From Williamsia deligens (GTDB lineage: Bacteria; Actinomycetota; Actinomycetes; Mycobacteriales; Mycobacteriaceae), in contig NZ_JAMTCI010000001.1 of assembly GCF_024171765.1 (NCBI RefSeq), positions 2,962,796 to 3,026,795 of the forward strand: a stretch of 64,000 nucleotides of DNA, in the 5' to 3' direction. Shown here in pieces: positions 30,275 to 38,834 of the stretch. Numbering within the stretch: the stretch's first letter is position 1; each line of letters starts with the position of its first letter. A model generated the notes under the pieces. The model was not told the DNA's origin and did no database searches. It saw only the letters and a list, made by a program, of their open reading frames with translations. The translations under genes and the position numbers were made by a program.

Positions 30275-31165
30275 TCACCGCCCGTCGAGCGCTCGTTCCA
30301 CGGCCCGCGCGCGCGTCGCGAGGAACGCGCGGGCGACCGGTGTCCGGGGCGCGACGGAGTCGAACCCGTGGAACGCACCCGGGATCACCTCGACGTCGCA
30401 GGCGACGCCGGCGTCGCGGAGCCGCTGCGCGTACGCGAGGTCCTCGTCGTAGAAGAGATCGGTCGACCCGACGCCGATCCAGGCTGGGGCCACCCCCGAC
30501 AGGTCGTCGTGGCGGGCGGGGACGGCGTCGGCCGGGTCGGCTGTGCCCAGGTAGGCGTTCCATGCGTACGCGTTGCTCGCCGCGCCCCACATGCGGTGCG
30601 CACGGGCGGGCGACGACGCCGTGCGGGTGCGGTCGTCCAGCATCGGGTACGTGAGCAACTGCAGCGCCGGGGCGACCTCGTCGGCGTCGCGGATGCGCAG
30701 CGACAGCGCCGCGGCGAGGCCACCACCGGCACTCGCCCCGGCGACGACCGTCTTCGCCGGGTCGGTCTGGGGGCGGGCCCGCAACCACCGCAGGGCGGTG
30801 TGGCAGTCGTCGAGCGCCGCGGGATACGGGTGCTCGGGCGCGAACCGGTAGGACACCGCGGCCACGGTGACACCGACGCGATCGGCGAAGGCGGCGCACA
30901 GGGCGTCGTCCTGGGCGGGGCTGCCCATCACGTATCCACCGCCGTGGATCCACAGCATCGCGCTGCCGTCACCACGGGGTGCGGCGGGTGTGTGCAGGCG
31001 CACCGACACCCCGTCGCCGACGTTGAGGGTCGGGACGCCCCTCGCGCCGGGGCGGGCGAGGCGGATGCCCACCCGGACCAGCGGCAACGTCGAGGCCCGG
31101 ACGGGGGAGTGCGGGAGGAGACGGCTGATGCGGCGGAGGTCCGGGTGCACGTCGGCGGTGGTCAT
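30275..31165 (-). CDS. HSL-family alpha/beta hydrolase (esterase/lipase)
   Basis: A 296-residue carboxylesterase of the hormone-sensitive-lipase family. The oxyanion motif HGGG is at 74-77, nucleophile Ser145 sits in GASAGGG, and the acid and His are expected in DLFYDED and GAFHGFDS near the end. No signal peptide, so probably cytosolic. Substrate cannot be told. ATG at 31165 is preferred; a GTG at 31183 in frame is an alternative with 6 more residues. Divergent from the enoyl-CoA hydratase gene; the pair of starts leaves 54 bp of shared promoter. Confidence 0.85.
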   Translation of the reverse strand: MTTADVHPDLRRISRLLPHSPVRASTLPLVRVGIRLARPGARGVPTLNVGDGVSVRLHTPAAPRGDGSAMLWIHGGGYVMGSPAQDDALCAAFADRVGVTVAAVSYRFAPEHPYPAALDDCHTALRWLRARPQTDPAKTVVAGASAGGGLAAALSLRIRDADEVAPALQLLTYPMLDDRTRTASSPARAHRMWGAASNAYAWNAYLGTADPADAVPARHDDLSGVAPAWIGVGSTDLFYDEDLAYAQRLRDAGVACDVEVIPGAFHGFDSVAPRTPVARAFLATRARAVERALDGR

Positions 31166-31206
31166 GGTGATCGATGGTGGCACGCGTCACGTCCCGGGTG
31201 AGGCGG

Positions 31207-31212
31207 TAACCT
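31207..31212 (+). promoter_or_regulatory. -10 element, leaderless start of enoyl-CoA hydratase gene
   Basis: TAACCT is followed by 7 nt and the ATG at 31220. Confidence 0.5.
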
Positions 31213-31219
31213 GCGCACC

Positions 31220-32008
31220 ATGCCTGAATTCGTGCGTCTCGAGCACAGCGACGACCATCCCGGTGTCGCCACCATCCGTCTGGATCGCCCGCCGATGAAC
31301 GCGCTGAACCGTCAGGTGCAGGACGAACTGGTCGCCGCCGCACGGGAGGCCTCGGAGGACGACGCGGTCAAGGCGGTGGTCGTCTACGGCGGTCCGAAGG
31401 TGCTCGCCGCCGGTGCCGACATCAAAGAGATGAACGCGATGACGTTCGCCGAGATGAGCAAGGTGGCGGGCTCGCTGCAGGCGGGTCTCGGCGCGATCGC
31501 GTCCATCCCGAAGCCGACCGTCGCGGCGATCACCGGCTACGCACTCGGCGGTGGCCTCGAGGTCGTGCTCGGTGCCGACCGGCGGATCGCCGGCGACAAC
31601 GCGAAGCTCGGTGTCCCCGAGGTGCTGCTCGGTGTGATCCCCGGTGGTGGCGGCACCCAGCGTCTCGCCCGCCTCATCGGCCCGTCGCGGGCGAAGGACA
31701 TGGTGTTCACCGGCCGGTTCGTCGGTGCGGAGGAAGCACTGTCGATCGGTCTCGTCGACGAGGTCGTCGCCCCCGACGAGGTGTACGCGGCGGCGTTGCG
31801 GTGGGCCTCGCAGTTCAGCAAGGCCGCGTCGGTCGCGCTCGCCGCGGCGAAGGCGTCCATCGACCAGGGTCTCGACACCGATCTCGCGACCGGGCTGAAG
31901 ATCGAGGCCGCGCACTTCGCCGCACTGTTCGCCACCGAGGACCGGGCCATCGGCATGAAGTCGTTCGTGGAGAACGGCCCCGGCAAGGCCGAGTTCCTCG
32001 GCAAGTAG
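31220..32008 (+). CDS. Enoyl-CoA hydratase/isomerase family protein (EchA17-like)
   Basis: A 262-residue crotonase-fold enzyme. The oxyanion loop AAGADIKEM and the family pattern ITGYALGGGLEVVLGADRRI are clear. A Glu at the expected catalytic position occurs in GVPEVLLGVIPGGGGTQRL. It hydrates trans-2-enoyl-CoA in beta-oxidation or a related route. Position matches M. tuberculosis Rv3039c (echA17), though here it is separated from the Rv3040c-like gene by the metallopeptidase, polymerase and esterase genes. Followed after 31 nt by the methyltransferase gene, with GAAGGAGA as ribosome-binding site. Confidence 0.93.
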   Translation: MPEFVRLEHSDDHPGVATIRLDRPPMNALNRQVQDELVAAAREASEDDAVKAVVVYGGPKVLAAGADIKEMNAMTFAEMSKVAGSLQAGLGAIASIPKPTVAAITGYALGGGLEVVLGADRRIAGDNAKLGVPEVLLGVIPGGGGTQRLARLIGPSRAKDMVFTGRFVGAEEALSIGLVDEVVAPDEVYAAALRWASQFSKAASVALAAAKASIDQGLDTDLATGLKIEAAHFAALFATEDRAIGMKSFVENGPGKAEFLGK

Positions 32009-32039
32009 CGACCACCCCCACCGCTCGAAGGAGACGTCC

Positions 32040-33002
32040 GTGACCTCAGCGCCGTCCGACCCTGCGCCGAATCCCCGCGCCACCGCCGCGGAGGTCGACG
32101 CCGCCCTCGCCGACACCAAGCTCGCCCAGGTGCTCTATCACGACTGGGAGGCCGAGACCTACGACGAGAAGTGGTCCATCTCCTACGACGAACGATGCAT
32201 CGACTACGCGCGGGGACGCTTCGACGCCGTCGCGGCCGGGGACGACCTGCCCTACGGGCGGGCGCTCGAACTCGGTTGCGGCACCGGCTTCTTCCTGCTC
32301 AACCTCATGCAGTCCGGGGTGGCCTCGTCGGGGTCGGTCACCGACCTGTCGCCGGGGATGGTGAAGGTCGCTCTGCGCAACGCGGAGAACCTCGGGCTCG
32401 ACGTCGACGGTCGTGTCGCCGACGCCGAGACGATCCCCTACGACGACAACACCTTCGACCTCGTCGTCGGACACGCTGTGCTGCACCACATCCCGGACGT
32501 CGAGCAGGCGCTCCGTGAGGTCCTGCGCGTGCTGAAGCCGGGCGGTCGATTCGTGTTCGCCGGGGAGCCGTCGACCATCGGCGACTTCTACGCCCGCTGG
32601 CTCTCCCGCGGCACGTGGGCTCTCACGACGACGGTGACCAGGTGGTCGCCGCTGCGGAGCTGGCGTCGCCCCCAGGCCGAGCTCGACGAGTCCTCCCGTG
32701 CCGCGGCGCTCGAGGCCGTGGTGGACATCCACACCTTCGATCCCCGCGAGCTCGCGGACATCGCCCGATCGGCCGGCGCCACCGCTGTGGACACCGCGAC
32801 CGAGGAGTTCACCGCCGCCATGCTGGGGTGGCCGGTGCGCACCTTCGAGGCCGCGGTACCCCCCGAGAAGCTCGGCTGGGGGTGGGCGCGGTTTGCGTTC
32901 GGCGGGTGGAAGCGTCTCACCTGGCTCGACGAGAAGGTGATGCGCAAGATCGTCCCGCCGCAGTTCTTCTACAACGTCGTCGTGACCGGTCGCAAAGCCT
33001 GA
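32040..33002 (+). CDS. SAM-dependent methyltransferase (Rv3038c-like)
   Basis: A 320-residue class I methyltransferase with the SAM motif ALELGCGTGFFLLNL, VTDLSPGMVKVA as the acidic end of strand 2, and LVVGHAVLHHIPDVEQALREV as post-motif. The C-terminal ~100 residues (FDPRELADIARSAG and GGWKRLTWLDEKVM) are specific to this group in mycolic-acid bacteria. Substrate not known. Start GTG at 32040 sits 7 nt after GGAGA. It is followed after 9 nt by the THUMP-like methyltransferase gene. Confidence 0.85.
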   Translation: MTSAPSDPAPNPRATAAEVDAALADTKLAQVLYHDWEAETYDEKWSISYDERCIDYARGRFDAVAAGDDLPYGRALELGCGTGFFLLNLMQSGVASSGSVTDLSPGMVKVALRNAENLGLDVDGRVADAETIPYDDNTFDLVVGHAVLHHIPDVEQALREVLRVLKPGGRFVFAGEPSTIGDFYARWLSRGTWALTTTVTRWSPLRSWRRPQAELDESSRAAALEAVVDIHTFDPRELADIARSAGATAVDTATEEFTAAMLGWPVRTFEAAVPPEKLGWGWARFAFGGWKRLTWLDEKVMRKIVPPQFFYNVVVTGRKA

Positions 33003-33011
33003 CACGCAGCG

Positions 33012-34190
33012 GTGGAGGTCGACGACGTCGCCTGGCTGGCATCACGTTTCGGTGAGAAGGCCCTGACGACGGCGCAGGATCTGCCGCTCCGGCCTGACAC
33101 GCTCATCGCTGATCTGGCGACGCTGCGAGCGCGGTACCCGGGACGGGACGCCGCGCTCGTCCAGGTGGTCCGGGGGCGACGGCGTCTGCGGGGCCGTGTG
33201 CTGGACGCGGATCGGTTGCTGGTCGACGACGCGTCGGCGCAACAGGCGACCGCGAGCCGTGTGGCCGCGCATCGTGCCCGACGGATCGCACGGGAGCATC
33301 CGGGGGCCGTCGTGCACGACGTCACCTGTTCCGTCGGGGCGGAGCTGCTCGAACTCGGTGCCGCCGCGGGCATCGGCGGCGTCCTCGGCTCCGACCTCGA
33401 TCCGGCCCGGGCGGCGATGGCCTCACACAACGTCCCCGGTGCGCTGATCGCCCGGGCCGACGCTCTCACGCCGACCAGTACGGCCGACGTGGTCATCGCG
33501 GACCCGGCCCGGCGCGACTCGACGGGGTCGCGGACCTTCCGCCTGGAGGACCTGCGGCCCGGTCTGTTCGAGTTGCTGTCGGTGTACGCCGGTCGCTCTC
33601 TGGTGGTGAAATGCGCACCGGGACTGGATCACCAGCGCCTCCGGGACCGTTTCGGGTTCACCGGTGAGGCCGAGGTGGTCTCGGTCGACGGGGCCGTACG
33701 GGAGACGGCGCTGTGGTGTGGCGCCGCCGACGGACCACGCCGTCGGGCGACCGTGATCCGTTCCGGTGGCGCTGGGTTCGAGATCACCGACGACAGCGAC
33801 GACGACGTGCCCGTCGGCGCTGTGGGGGAGTGGATCGTCGATCCCGACGGGGCCGTCGTGCGAGCGGGTCTCGTCCGCCACTACGCGGCTCGACACGGAC
33901 TGTGGCAGCTCGACCACCGCATCGCCCACCTCACCGGTGACGCGGTCCCACCGGGCGAGCGCGGATGGCCGGTCCTCGAGCAGGTCCCGTACTCGGAGAA
34001 GGCGCTGCGCCGCCGACTCGCCGACCTCGACTGCGGGGTGCTCGAGATCATGGTGCGCGGTGTCGACGTCGACCCCGACAAGCTGCGCGCGCGACTTCGT
34101 CTGCGCGGCAGCCGTTCCCTCGCACTGGTCATCACGCGCGTCGGCACGGCGGCCACGGCCTTCGTCTGCGGACCGGGCGAGCGACACTGA
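33012..34190 (+). CDS. THUMP-like domain SAM methyltransferase family protein (Rv3037c-like)
   Basis: A 392-residue protein. The methyltransferase core is marked by HDVTCSVGAELLELG, GSDLDPARAAMA and the motif VIADPARRDSTGSRTF. The C-terminal part (from about residue 270) ends with PYSEKALRRRLADLDCG and LRLRGSRSLALVITRV, the THUMP-like domain of this family. M. tuberculosis Rv3037c sits in the MGLP gene region; a role there has been suggested in the literature, but a nucleic-acid substrate is equally plausible from the domain. Convergent with the lipoprotein gene, with a weak GC hairpin in the 49-nt gap. Confidence 0.8.
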   Translation: MEVDDVAWLASRFGEKALTTAQDLPLRPDTLIADLATLRARYPGRDAALVQVVRGRRRLRGRVLDADRLLVDDASAQQATASRVAAHRARRIAREHPGAVVHDVTCSVGAELLELGAAAGIGGVLGSDLDPARAAMASHNVPGALIARADALTPTSTADVVIADPARRDSTGSRTFRLEDLRPGLFELLSVYAGRSLVVKCAPGLDHQRLRDRFGFTGEAEVVSVDGAVRETALWCGAADGPRRRATVIRSGGAGFEITDDSDDDVPVGAVGEWIVDPDGAVVRAGLVRHYAARHGLWQLDHRIAHLTGDAVPPGERGWPVLEQVPYSEKALRRRLADLDCGVLEIMVRGVDVDPDKLRARLRLRGSRSLALVITRVGTAATAFVCGPGERH

Positions 34191-34239
34191 CCCACCCGCG
34201 CGTCGCCGAGGCCCCGTCGGCGCGGAGAACGACCGGGCG

Positions 34240-35565
34240 TCAGTCCTTCGGTTTGTCGAAGAAGTAGACCTCGCCGAGGTTGGTGGCGGTGGCGACGGCA
34301 CCGGCCGAGGAGACCGCGACCCCGGTGGCGAACCCGAGGGCGCCGGGCATCTCGAGGCTGCGCTGGCTCGTGCCGTCCTTCGCCGAGACCTCCAGCAACG
34401 ACAGGCCCTGTCGGGACCCGCTGCGCACCACGGTCCAGGCGTGGCCGTCGCGGGTCAGGGTGGACAGGCTGACGGACTGCAGATCGGTGCGCTGCCACAG
34501 TGGTTCGGCATGGTTCCCTCGGTCACGGAACGCACGCAGCGGGGCGCCGATCACGCCGGTGGGGATGATGACGCCGTCGGGCGAGACGGTCATCGTGCCG
34601 AAGCCGTAGCCCCCGACGAAGTAGTTCCAGCGGGTCGCGCCGGTGGCCGCGTCGAGGGCGTAGATGCTGCCGAGACGGTCGAACACGTACAGCGTCTTCT
34701 TGTCCGAGGACAGCGTCGGGGTGCCGATGACGCCGCTGGGGATCTGCGCGGTCCAGGCGTCGCGGAGCGCCACGGTCCCGTTGACCTCGTCGTAGCGCAG
34801 CGCCCGCACCTCCGAGGCGATGGACCGCTGCGGCCAGAACCCGATGTAGAGGCGTTTGGCGTCGGTGTCGACCGCGGGACTGGACTGCACCGCGCAGTTC
34901 GGGGCGCCGGTGACACAGTCCCCGAGGCCGAACGCGGGCTGTGACCCGTCGATGTCCGGCCGCAGGGTCACGCCGGGGGCGACGAGCTGCCCGGTCTGGG
35001 AGTTGATGAGCAGGACCTGGCCGAGGTGGGTGACGACGAGGACGACACCGGGCCCGGCGAACTTCGCCGACACCGGCACCCCGATGGTCGGGAAGCGCCA
35101 CCGGATGGATCCGCCCCCGTTGTAGGCGACCAGGTTGCCCGCCTCGCCGGCGTAGACGTTGTCGTACTGGTCGACGAGCAACGACGTGAGCTCGACGCCC
35201 GCGGCCATCCGGCGGCAGAAGTTCTTGCGGCCGGCGCGCGGGTCGAACACGAAGGTGTTGCAGCCGTTGGGAGTCCGCGACGTCACGCCGACGTTCGACC
35301 GGCCGGAGACGGTCACCGGTGCGGAGACGGGACCGCCGGTCGGCCGCGACCACGAGAGCGTCAGGTCGTCGGGGACAGTCGGGTAGGCGAAGTTCGCGTT
35401 GCCGGCGTCGCCCCCGTAGCTGGGCCAGCCGGCGCTCGGGATGGACCGCACGTCGGTCTGGCCGTCCGAGCACGCCGTGACGACGGTGATCGCGGCGAGG
35501 GCCGTGATCAGCAACCGAGCGGCCACCCCGACGCGTCTCCGCGTGGTCACCGAGCTGTCCCGCAT
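34240..35565 (-). CDS. PQQ-like beta-propeller lipoprotein (Rv3035-like)
   Basis: A 441-residue lipoprotein. The signal peptide has two to three arginines (TTRRRVGVAA), a hydrophobic core and lipobox VVTAC near residue 32. After that, repeated blades with WxxxxG and alternating strands (for example LYVFDRLGSIYALDAATGATRW, a 20-odd-residue blade) show a PQQ-dehydrogenase-like beta-propeller. Function unknown; it is conserved inside the MGLP region of mycobacteria. ATG at 35565 follows GGGAGAACG; a GTG at 35550 is an alternative start that also keeps the signal peptide. Confidence 0.83.
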   Translation of the reverse strand: MRDSSVTTRRRVGVAARLLITALAAITVVTACSDGQTDVRSIPSAGWPSYGGDAGNANFAYPTVPDDLTLSWSRPTGGPVSAPVTVSGRSNVGVTSRTPNGCNTFVFDPRAGRKNFCRRMAAGVELTSLLVDQYDNVYAGEAGNLVAYNGGGSIRWRFPTIGVPVSAKFAGPGVVLVVTHLGQVLLINSQTGQLVAPGVTLRPDIDGSQPAFGLGDCVTGAPNCAVQSSPAVDTDAKRLYIGFWPQRSIASEVRALRYDEVNGTVALRDAWTAQIPSGVIGTPTLSSDKKTLYVFDRLGSIYALDAATGATRWNYFVGGYGFGTMTVSPDGVIIPTGVIGAPLRAFRDRGNHAEPLWQRTDLQSVSLSTLTRDGHAWTVVRSGSRQGLSLLEVSAKDGTSQRSLEMPGALGFATGVAVSSAGAVATATNLGEVYFFDKPKD

Positions 35566-35686
35566 CGTTCTCCCGTCACCTGGTCACCGGCCCGTGGTGT
35601 ACCCATGGCCCGATCGCATCGGTGAGCCTATCGCGGGCCGACGGGCGGGCCGGGAGGTGAGACACGCGGCGATAGGGTGACTGCCC

Positions 35687-36436
35687 ATGACGACCATGTG
35701 GAACGCGTCGCTGCGGTCGCGCCGACGCGCCGGGCGGCGTCGGGACCCCGACCAGATCCGCTTCGTCACGCTCGCCTCGCTGCGGTGGGTGATCAGCCAC
35801 CGCGCGTACACACCGTGGTACCTCGTGCGGTACTTCCGGCTGTGGCGGTTCCGCTCGGCGAACCCGCACGTGGTGCTCAAGGGCATGGTGTTCCTGGGGA
35901 GGAACGTGGAGATCCACGCCACGCCGGAGCTGGCACGGCTCGAGATCGGCCGGTGGGTGCACATCGGCGACGGCAACTCGATCCGCTGTCACGAGGGGTC
36001 CATGCGCATCGGCGACAAGACGGTGTTCGGCGCGAACAACGTCGTCAACGCCTACCTCGACATCGAGATCGGTGCGTCGACGCTCGTCGCCGACTGGTGC
36101 TACATCTGCGACTTCGACCATCGCACCGAGGACATCACGCTGCCCATCAAGGACCAGGGGATCGTGAAGGGCCCGGTGCGGATCGGCCCGGACACGTGGA
36201 TCGCCGCGAAGGTGACCGTGTTGCGCAACACCATCGTCGGGCGGGGCTGCGTCCTCGGGTCGCACGCGGTGGTCCGCGGTGTCATCCCCGACTACGCGAT
36301 CGCCGTCGGCGCCCCGGCGCGCGTGGTGCGCAACCGCGCCGACGACTGGGCGGCCACCGCCGAGCAACGGGCCGAACACGCCCGCGCCCTGGCCGACATC
36401 GAACGCAAGAAGGCCGCCGGGAACCTCGCGGACTGA
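35687..36436 (+). CDS. Left-handed beta-helix acyltransferase (Rv3034c-like)
   Basis: A 249-residue hexapeptide-repeat acyltransferase. Repeats such as IGRWVHIGDGNS, IGDKTVFGANN and VRIGPDTWIAAKVTV run through residues 85-220, ending with the usual VIPDYAIAVGAPARVVRN. It belongs to the acetyltransferases placed in the mycobacterial methylglucose-lipopolysaccharide locus, where acylation of the polysaccharide has been proposed. Acyl donor and acceptor are not shown by the sequence. A TAGGGT -10 (35673-35678) ends 8 nt before the ATG, so the leader is almost absent. Convergent with the next gene. Confidence 0.85.
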   Translation: MTTMWNASLRSRRRAGRRRDPDQIRFVTLASLRWVISHRAYTPWYLVRYFRLWRFRSANPHVVLKGMVFLGRNVEIHATPELARLEIGRWVHIGDGNSIRCHEGSMRIGDKTVFGANNVVNAYLDIEIGASTLVADWCYICDFDHRTEDITLPIKDQGIVKGPVRIGPDTWIAAKVTVLRNTIVGRGCVLGSHAVVRGVIPDYAIAVGAPARVVRNRADDWAATAEQRAEHARALADIERKKAAGNLAD

Positions 36437-36475
36437 TCGACCCGGCTCGGTCCTGCGGCTCAGGGCCTCAGGGGC

Positions 36476-37561
36476 TCAGCGCAGCAGCTTGACCTGTCCG
36501 GCGTCGAGCATGGCGGCGAACATCTCCTCCAGCGACTCCCGCATCGGTCGGTACGAGATGCCCAGCGCCTCACGGCTCTTCGTGCTGTCGAGCCGGAGCG
36601 GTCCGCCCGAGCACCGGCGCACGAAGCGGCGGTCGCGACCGACGATCGGGGCGATCGCCACCAGCACGGGGATCGGCAACGGGAAGCGGGGGAGCGGTCG
36701 CTTGAACCCGAACTTCGGGACCAGGGCCTTGCCCATCTCCAGCAGGTCGGTGTCCGCGGCAGACAGGATGTGACGGCCTCGCGCGTCGGGTCGGAAGGCT
36801 GCGCTGACGTGCGCCAGGGCGACCTCGCGGACGTCGACGACACCGATCTTGATGCGGGGGGCGCCGAGCGCCATCAGGCCGTTGCCGAGTTGCGTGACGA
36901 TCGCGAAGCTCTCCGAGGTGGGCGCGGGTCCCAGCGGCGGTCCGATGACCAGCGACGGGTTGATGACCACCAGGTCCCACCGCGACTGCGCGTCCGCGAT
37001 CTCCCAGGCCTTCTTCTCCGCCAACGTCTTCGACAGGTTGTAGGGCTCGTAGTCCAGGGTGGCCGAGGTGTTCCAGTTCTCCTCGGTCAGCGTGCCGCCC
37101 GCCTTCTCGCAGTCGACCGTGTCGGTGTAGATCGCGGCGACCGAGCTCGTCAGGACGACGCGACGCACGGACTCGGTGCGATCGGCCGACTCGAGGACGG
37201 TCCGGGTGCCCTCGACCGCGGGGTCGACGAGTTCGGTCTGCGGATCCTTCACGTCCGTGGTGAACGGGGACGCGGTGTGGAAGACGATGCTGCACCCGGC
37301 CATGGCCGCGTCGTAGGAACCGTCGGTCAGCAGGTCCGCGGCGAAGAACTCGATGGTGCCGGGGGCGGCGTCGGCGAGGGCCCGCAGGTGTCCGGTCTTG
37401 CGCCGGTCGTCGGGGTTGCGCACCGCGGCGTGCACGGTGACCCCGGCGTCGAGGAGATCCTTGACGAGCCAGCCGGCGACGTAGCCGGTCGCACCGGTGA
37501 CGAGCACGGGCGTCGTGGTGTCGATGTCGAGGGAGCTGAGGTACCGCGCGGGGCTGGACAC
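36476..37561 (-). CDS. NAD(P)-dependent epimerase/dehydratase (dihydroflavonol-reductase-like)
   Basis: A 361-residue extended SDR. The NAD(P) loop TGATGYVAGWLVKDLL lies at about residues 21-36, the reductase-type signature is FHTASPFTTD, and the catalytic Tyr-Lys is in YEPYNLSKTLAEK. The Tyr/Lys spacing and the overall pattern resemble dihydroflavonol-4-reductase-like and cinnamoyl-CoA-reductase-like enzymes; substrate unknown. GTG at 37561 is supported by TACCCT with 6-nt spacing (37568-37573), giving a leaderless gene. It lies between the acyltransferase and the MGLP glycosyltransferase and has no counterpart there in M. tuberculosis that I know of. Confidence 0.87.
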   Translation of the reverse strand: MSSPARYLSSLDIDTTTPVLVTGATGYVAGWLVKDLLDAGVTVHAAVRNPDDRRKTGHLRALADAAPGTIEFFAADLLTDGSYDAAMAGCSIVFHTASPFTTDVKDPQTELVDPAVEGTRTVLESADRTESVRRVVLTSSVAAIYTDTVDCEKAGGTLTEENWNTSATLDYEPYNLSKTLAEKKAWEIADAQSRWDLVVINPSLVIGPPLGPAPTSESFAIVTQLGNGLMALGAPRIKIGVVDVREVALAHVSAAFRPDARGRHILSAADTDLLEMGKALVPKFGFKRPLPRFPLPIPVLVAIAPIVGRDRRFVRRCSGGPLRLDSTKSREALGISYRPMRESLEEMFAAMLDAGQVKLLR

Positions 37562-37567
37562 CGCGTC

Positions 37568-37573
37568 AGGGTA
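37568..37573 (-). promoter_or_regulatory. -10 element, leaderless start of epimerase/dehydratase gene
   Basis: Minus-strand TACCCT is followed by 6 nt and the GTG at 37561. The element lies just beyond the stop of the upstream glycosyltransferase gene (stop at 37578). Confidence 0.45.
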
Positions 37574-37577
37574 GCGG

Positions 37578-38834
37578 TCAGGCGGGGCCGAGGTCCCGTT
37601 CGGGCAGCGGTCTCGTGACGATCTCCGGGCGCCCGACGGGATGGCGCACACGACGTTTGGCGGCGACGTACACCTCGGTGGTGCGCTGGGCGACGAGCCG
37701 CCATGAGAACTCGGCGGTGAGCCGCTCCCGGGCCGCGGCAGCCCGGCGCTGGGCGGCAGCCGGGTCGAGCAGGACGCCCCGCACCGCCGCGGCAAGCCCG
37801 GCCACGTCCCCGGGCGGGAACGCGAGACCGGTCACCCCGTCGGTCACGGCCTCACCCAGACCGCCCGCCGTGGACGTCACCAGCGGCGCACCGACCGCCG
37901 CGGCCTCAAGGGCGACGATGCCGAACGGCTCGTAGCGGCTCGGCAGGACGATCGCGTCGCAGGCCCGCATCGCGGCGAGCAGTGCGCCGTGGTCGGCGGT
38001 GCCGTGGAACCGGACCGCGCGCGAGACGCGATGGCGGCGGGCGAGGTCGCGCAGCCAGGTCTCCTGCGTCCCGTCGCCGAGGATGTCGAGGACGGTGCCG
38101 GGGTGGGTGCGTCGCAGCCGTGGCATGGCGGCGATGAGGTCCTGCACGCCCTTCTCGTACTCCAGGCGGCCGGCGTACAGCAGCCTCGGCGGGCCGTCGT
38201 GGGGCTGCCGGGGCGCGTAGGGCCAGGTGCTGACGTCGATGCCGTTGTGGATGGTGTGCACCTCGGCGAGGTCAGGACCGAACAGGCGGGTGACCTCGTC
38301 GCGCATCGAGCCCGAGCACGTGATCAGCGCGTCCGCCTCGGCGGCCAGCCACCATTCCACCGAGTGCACCTGCCGGTTCAGGGTGCCGGCGACCCACCCG
38401 CTGTGCCGGCCCGCCTCGGTGGCGTGCATGGTCGCGACGAGGGGGACGTCGTGGACCTGCGCGAGGGCGATGGCGGGGTGGGCGACGAGCCAGTCGTGGG
38501 CGTGCACGACGTCGGGTTCCCACCGACCGCCGTCGCGGTCGGTGACGGCCAGTCCGGCGCGGACCATGGCGTGTCCCATGGCCAGGGTCCACGCCATCAT
38601 GTCGCGGGTGAACTCGAGGTCGGGCGGATCCTCCGCCACGGCGACGACCCGCACGCCCTCGACGACCGTGTCGGTCGTCGGATGGGTGAGAGCGTCTGTG
38701 CCGGTGGGCCGTCGGGACAGCACCACCACCTCGTGTCCCTGCGCGGCGAGGGCGACGCTGAGGTGGTGGACGTGGCGGCCCAACCCGCCGACGACGACGG
38801 GCGGGTACTCCCAGGAGACGACGAGGACCCTCAC
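37578..38834 (-). CDS. GT4 alpha-glucosyltransferase of the MGLP-type cluster (Rv3032-like)
   Basis: A 418-residue GT4 glycosyltransferase. It opens VRVLVVSWEYPPVVVGGLGR (the acceptor loop with two Gly) and has the HAHDWLVAHPA segment. The C-terminal E-x7-E is EPFGIVALEAAAVGAP. M. tuberculosis Rv3032 (414 residues) is an alpha-1,4-glucosyltransferase involved in MGLP and glucan elongation, and the neighbouring GH57 enzyme supports the same role here. GTG at 38834 overlaps the GH57 stop (GTGA), so both are translationally coupled. Confidence 0.9.
   Translation of the reverse strand: MRVLVVSWEYPPVVVGGLGRHVHHLSVALAAQGHEVVVLSRRPTGTDALTHPTTDTVVEGVRVVAVAEDPPDLEFTRDMMAWTLAMGHAMVRAGLAVTDRDGGRWEPDVVHAHDWLVAHPAIALAQVHDVPLVATMHATEAGRHSGWVAGTLNRQVHSVEWWLAAEADALITCSGSMRDEVTRLFGPDLAEVHTIHNGIDVSTWPYAPRQPHDGPPRLLYAGRLEYEKGVQDLIAAMPRLRRTHPGTVLDILGDGTQETWLRDLARRHRVSRAVRFHGTADHGALLAAMRACDAIVLPSRYEPFGIVALEAAAVGAPLVTSTAGGLGEAVTDGVTGLAFPPGDVAGLAAAVRGVLLDPAAAQRRAAAARERLTAEFSWRLVAQRTTEVYVAAKRRVRHPVGRPEIVTRPLPERDLGPA

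Noticed and set aside
34198-34224. Hairpin terminator downstream of the THUMP-like gene
   Set aside because: CGCGTCGCCGA/TCGGCGCG pairs only with a 3-nt bulge; too weak to list as a feature.
36455-36485. Terminator hairpin between the acyltransferase and epimerase genes
   Set aside because: The repeated CTCAGG segments are direct rather than inverted, so I could not draw a convincing stem.
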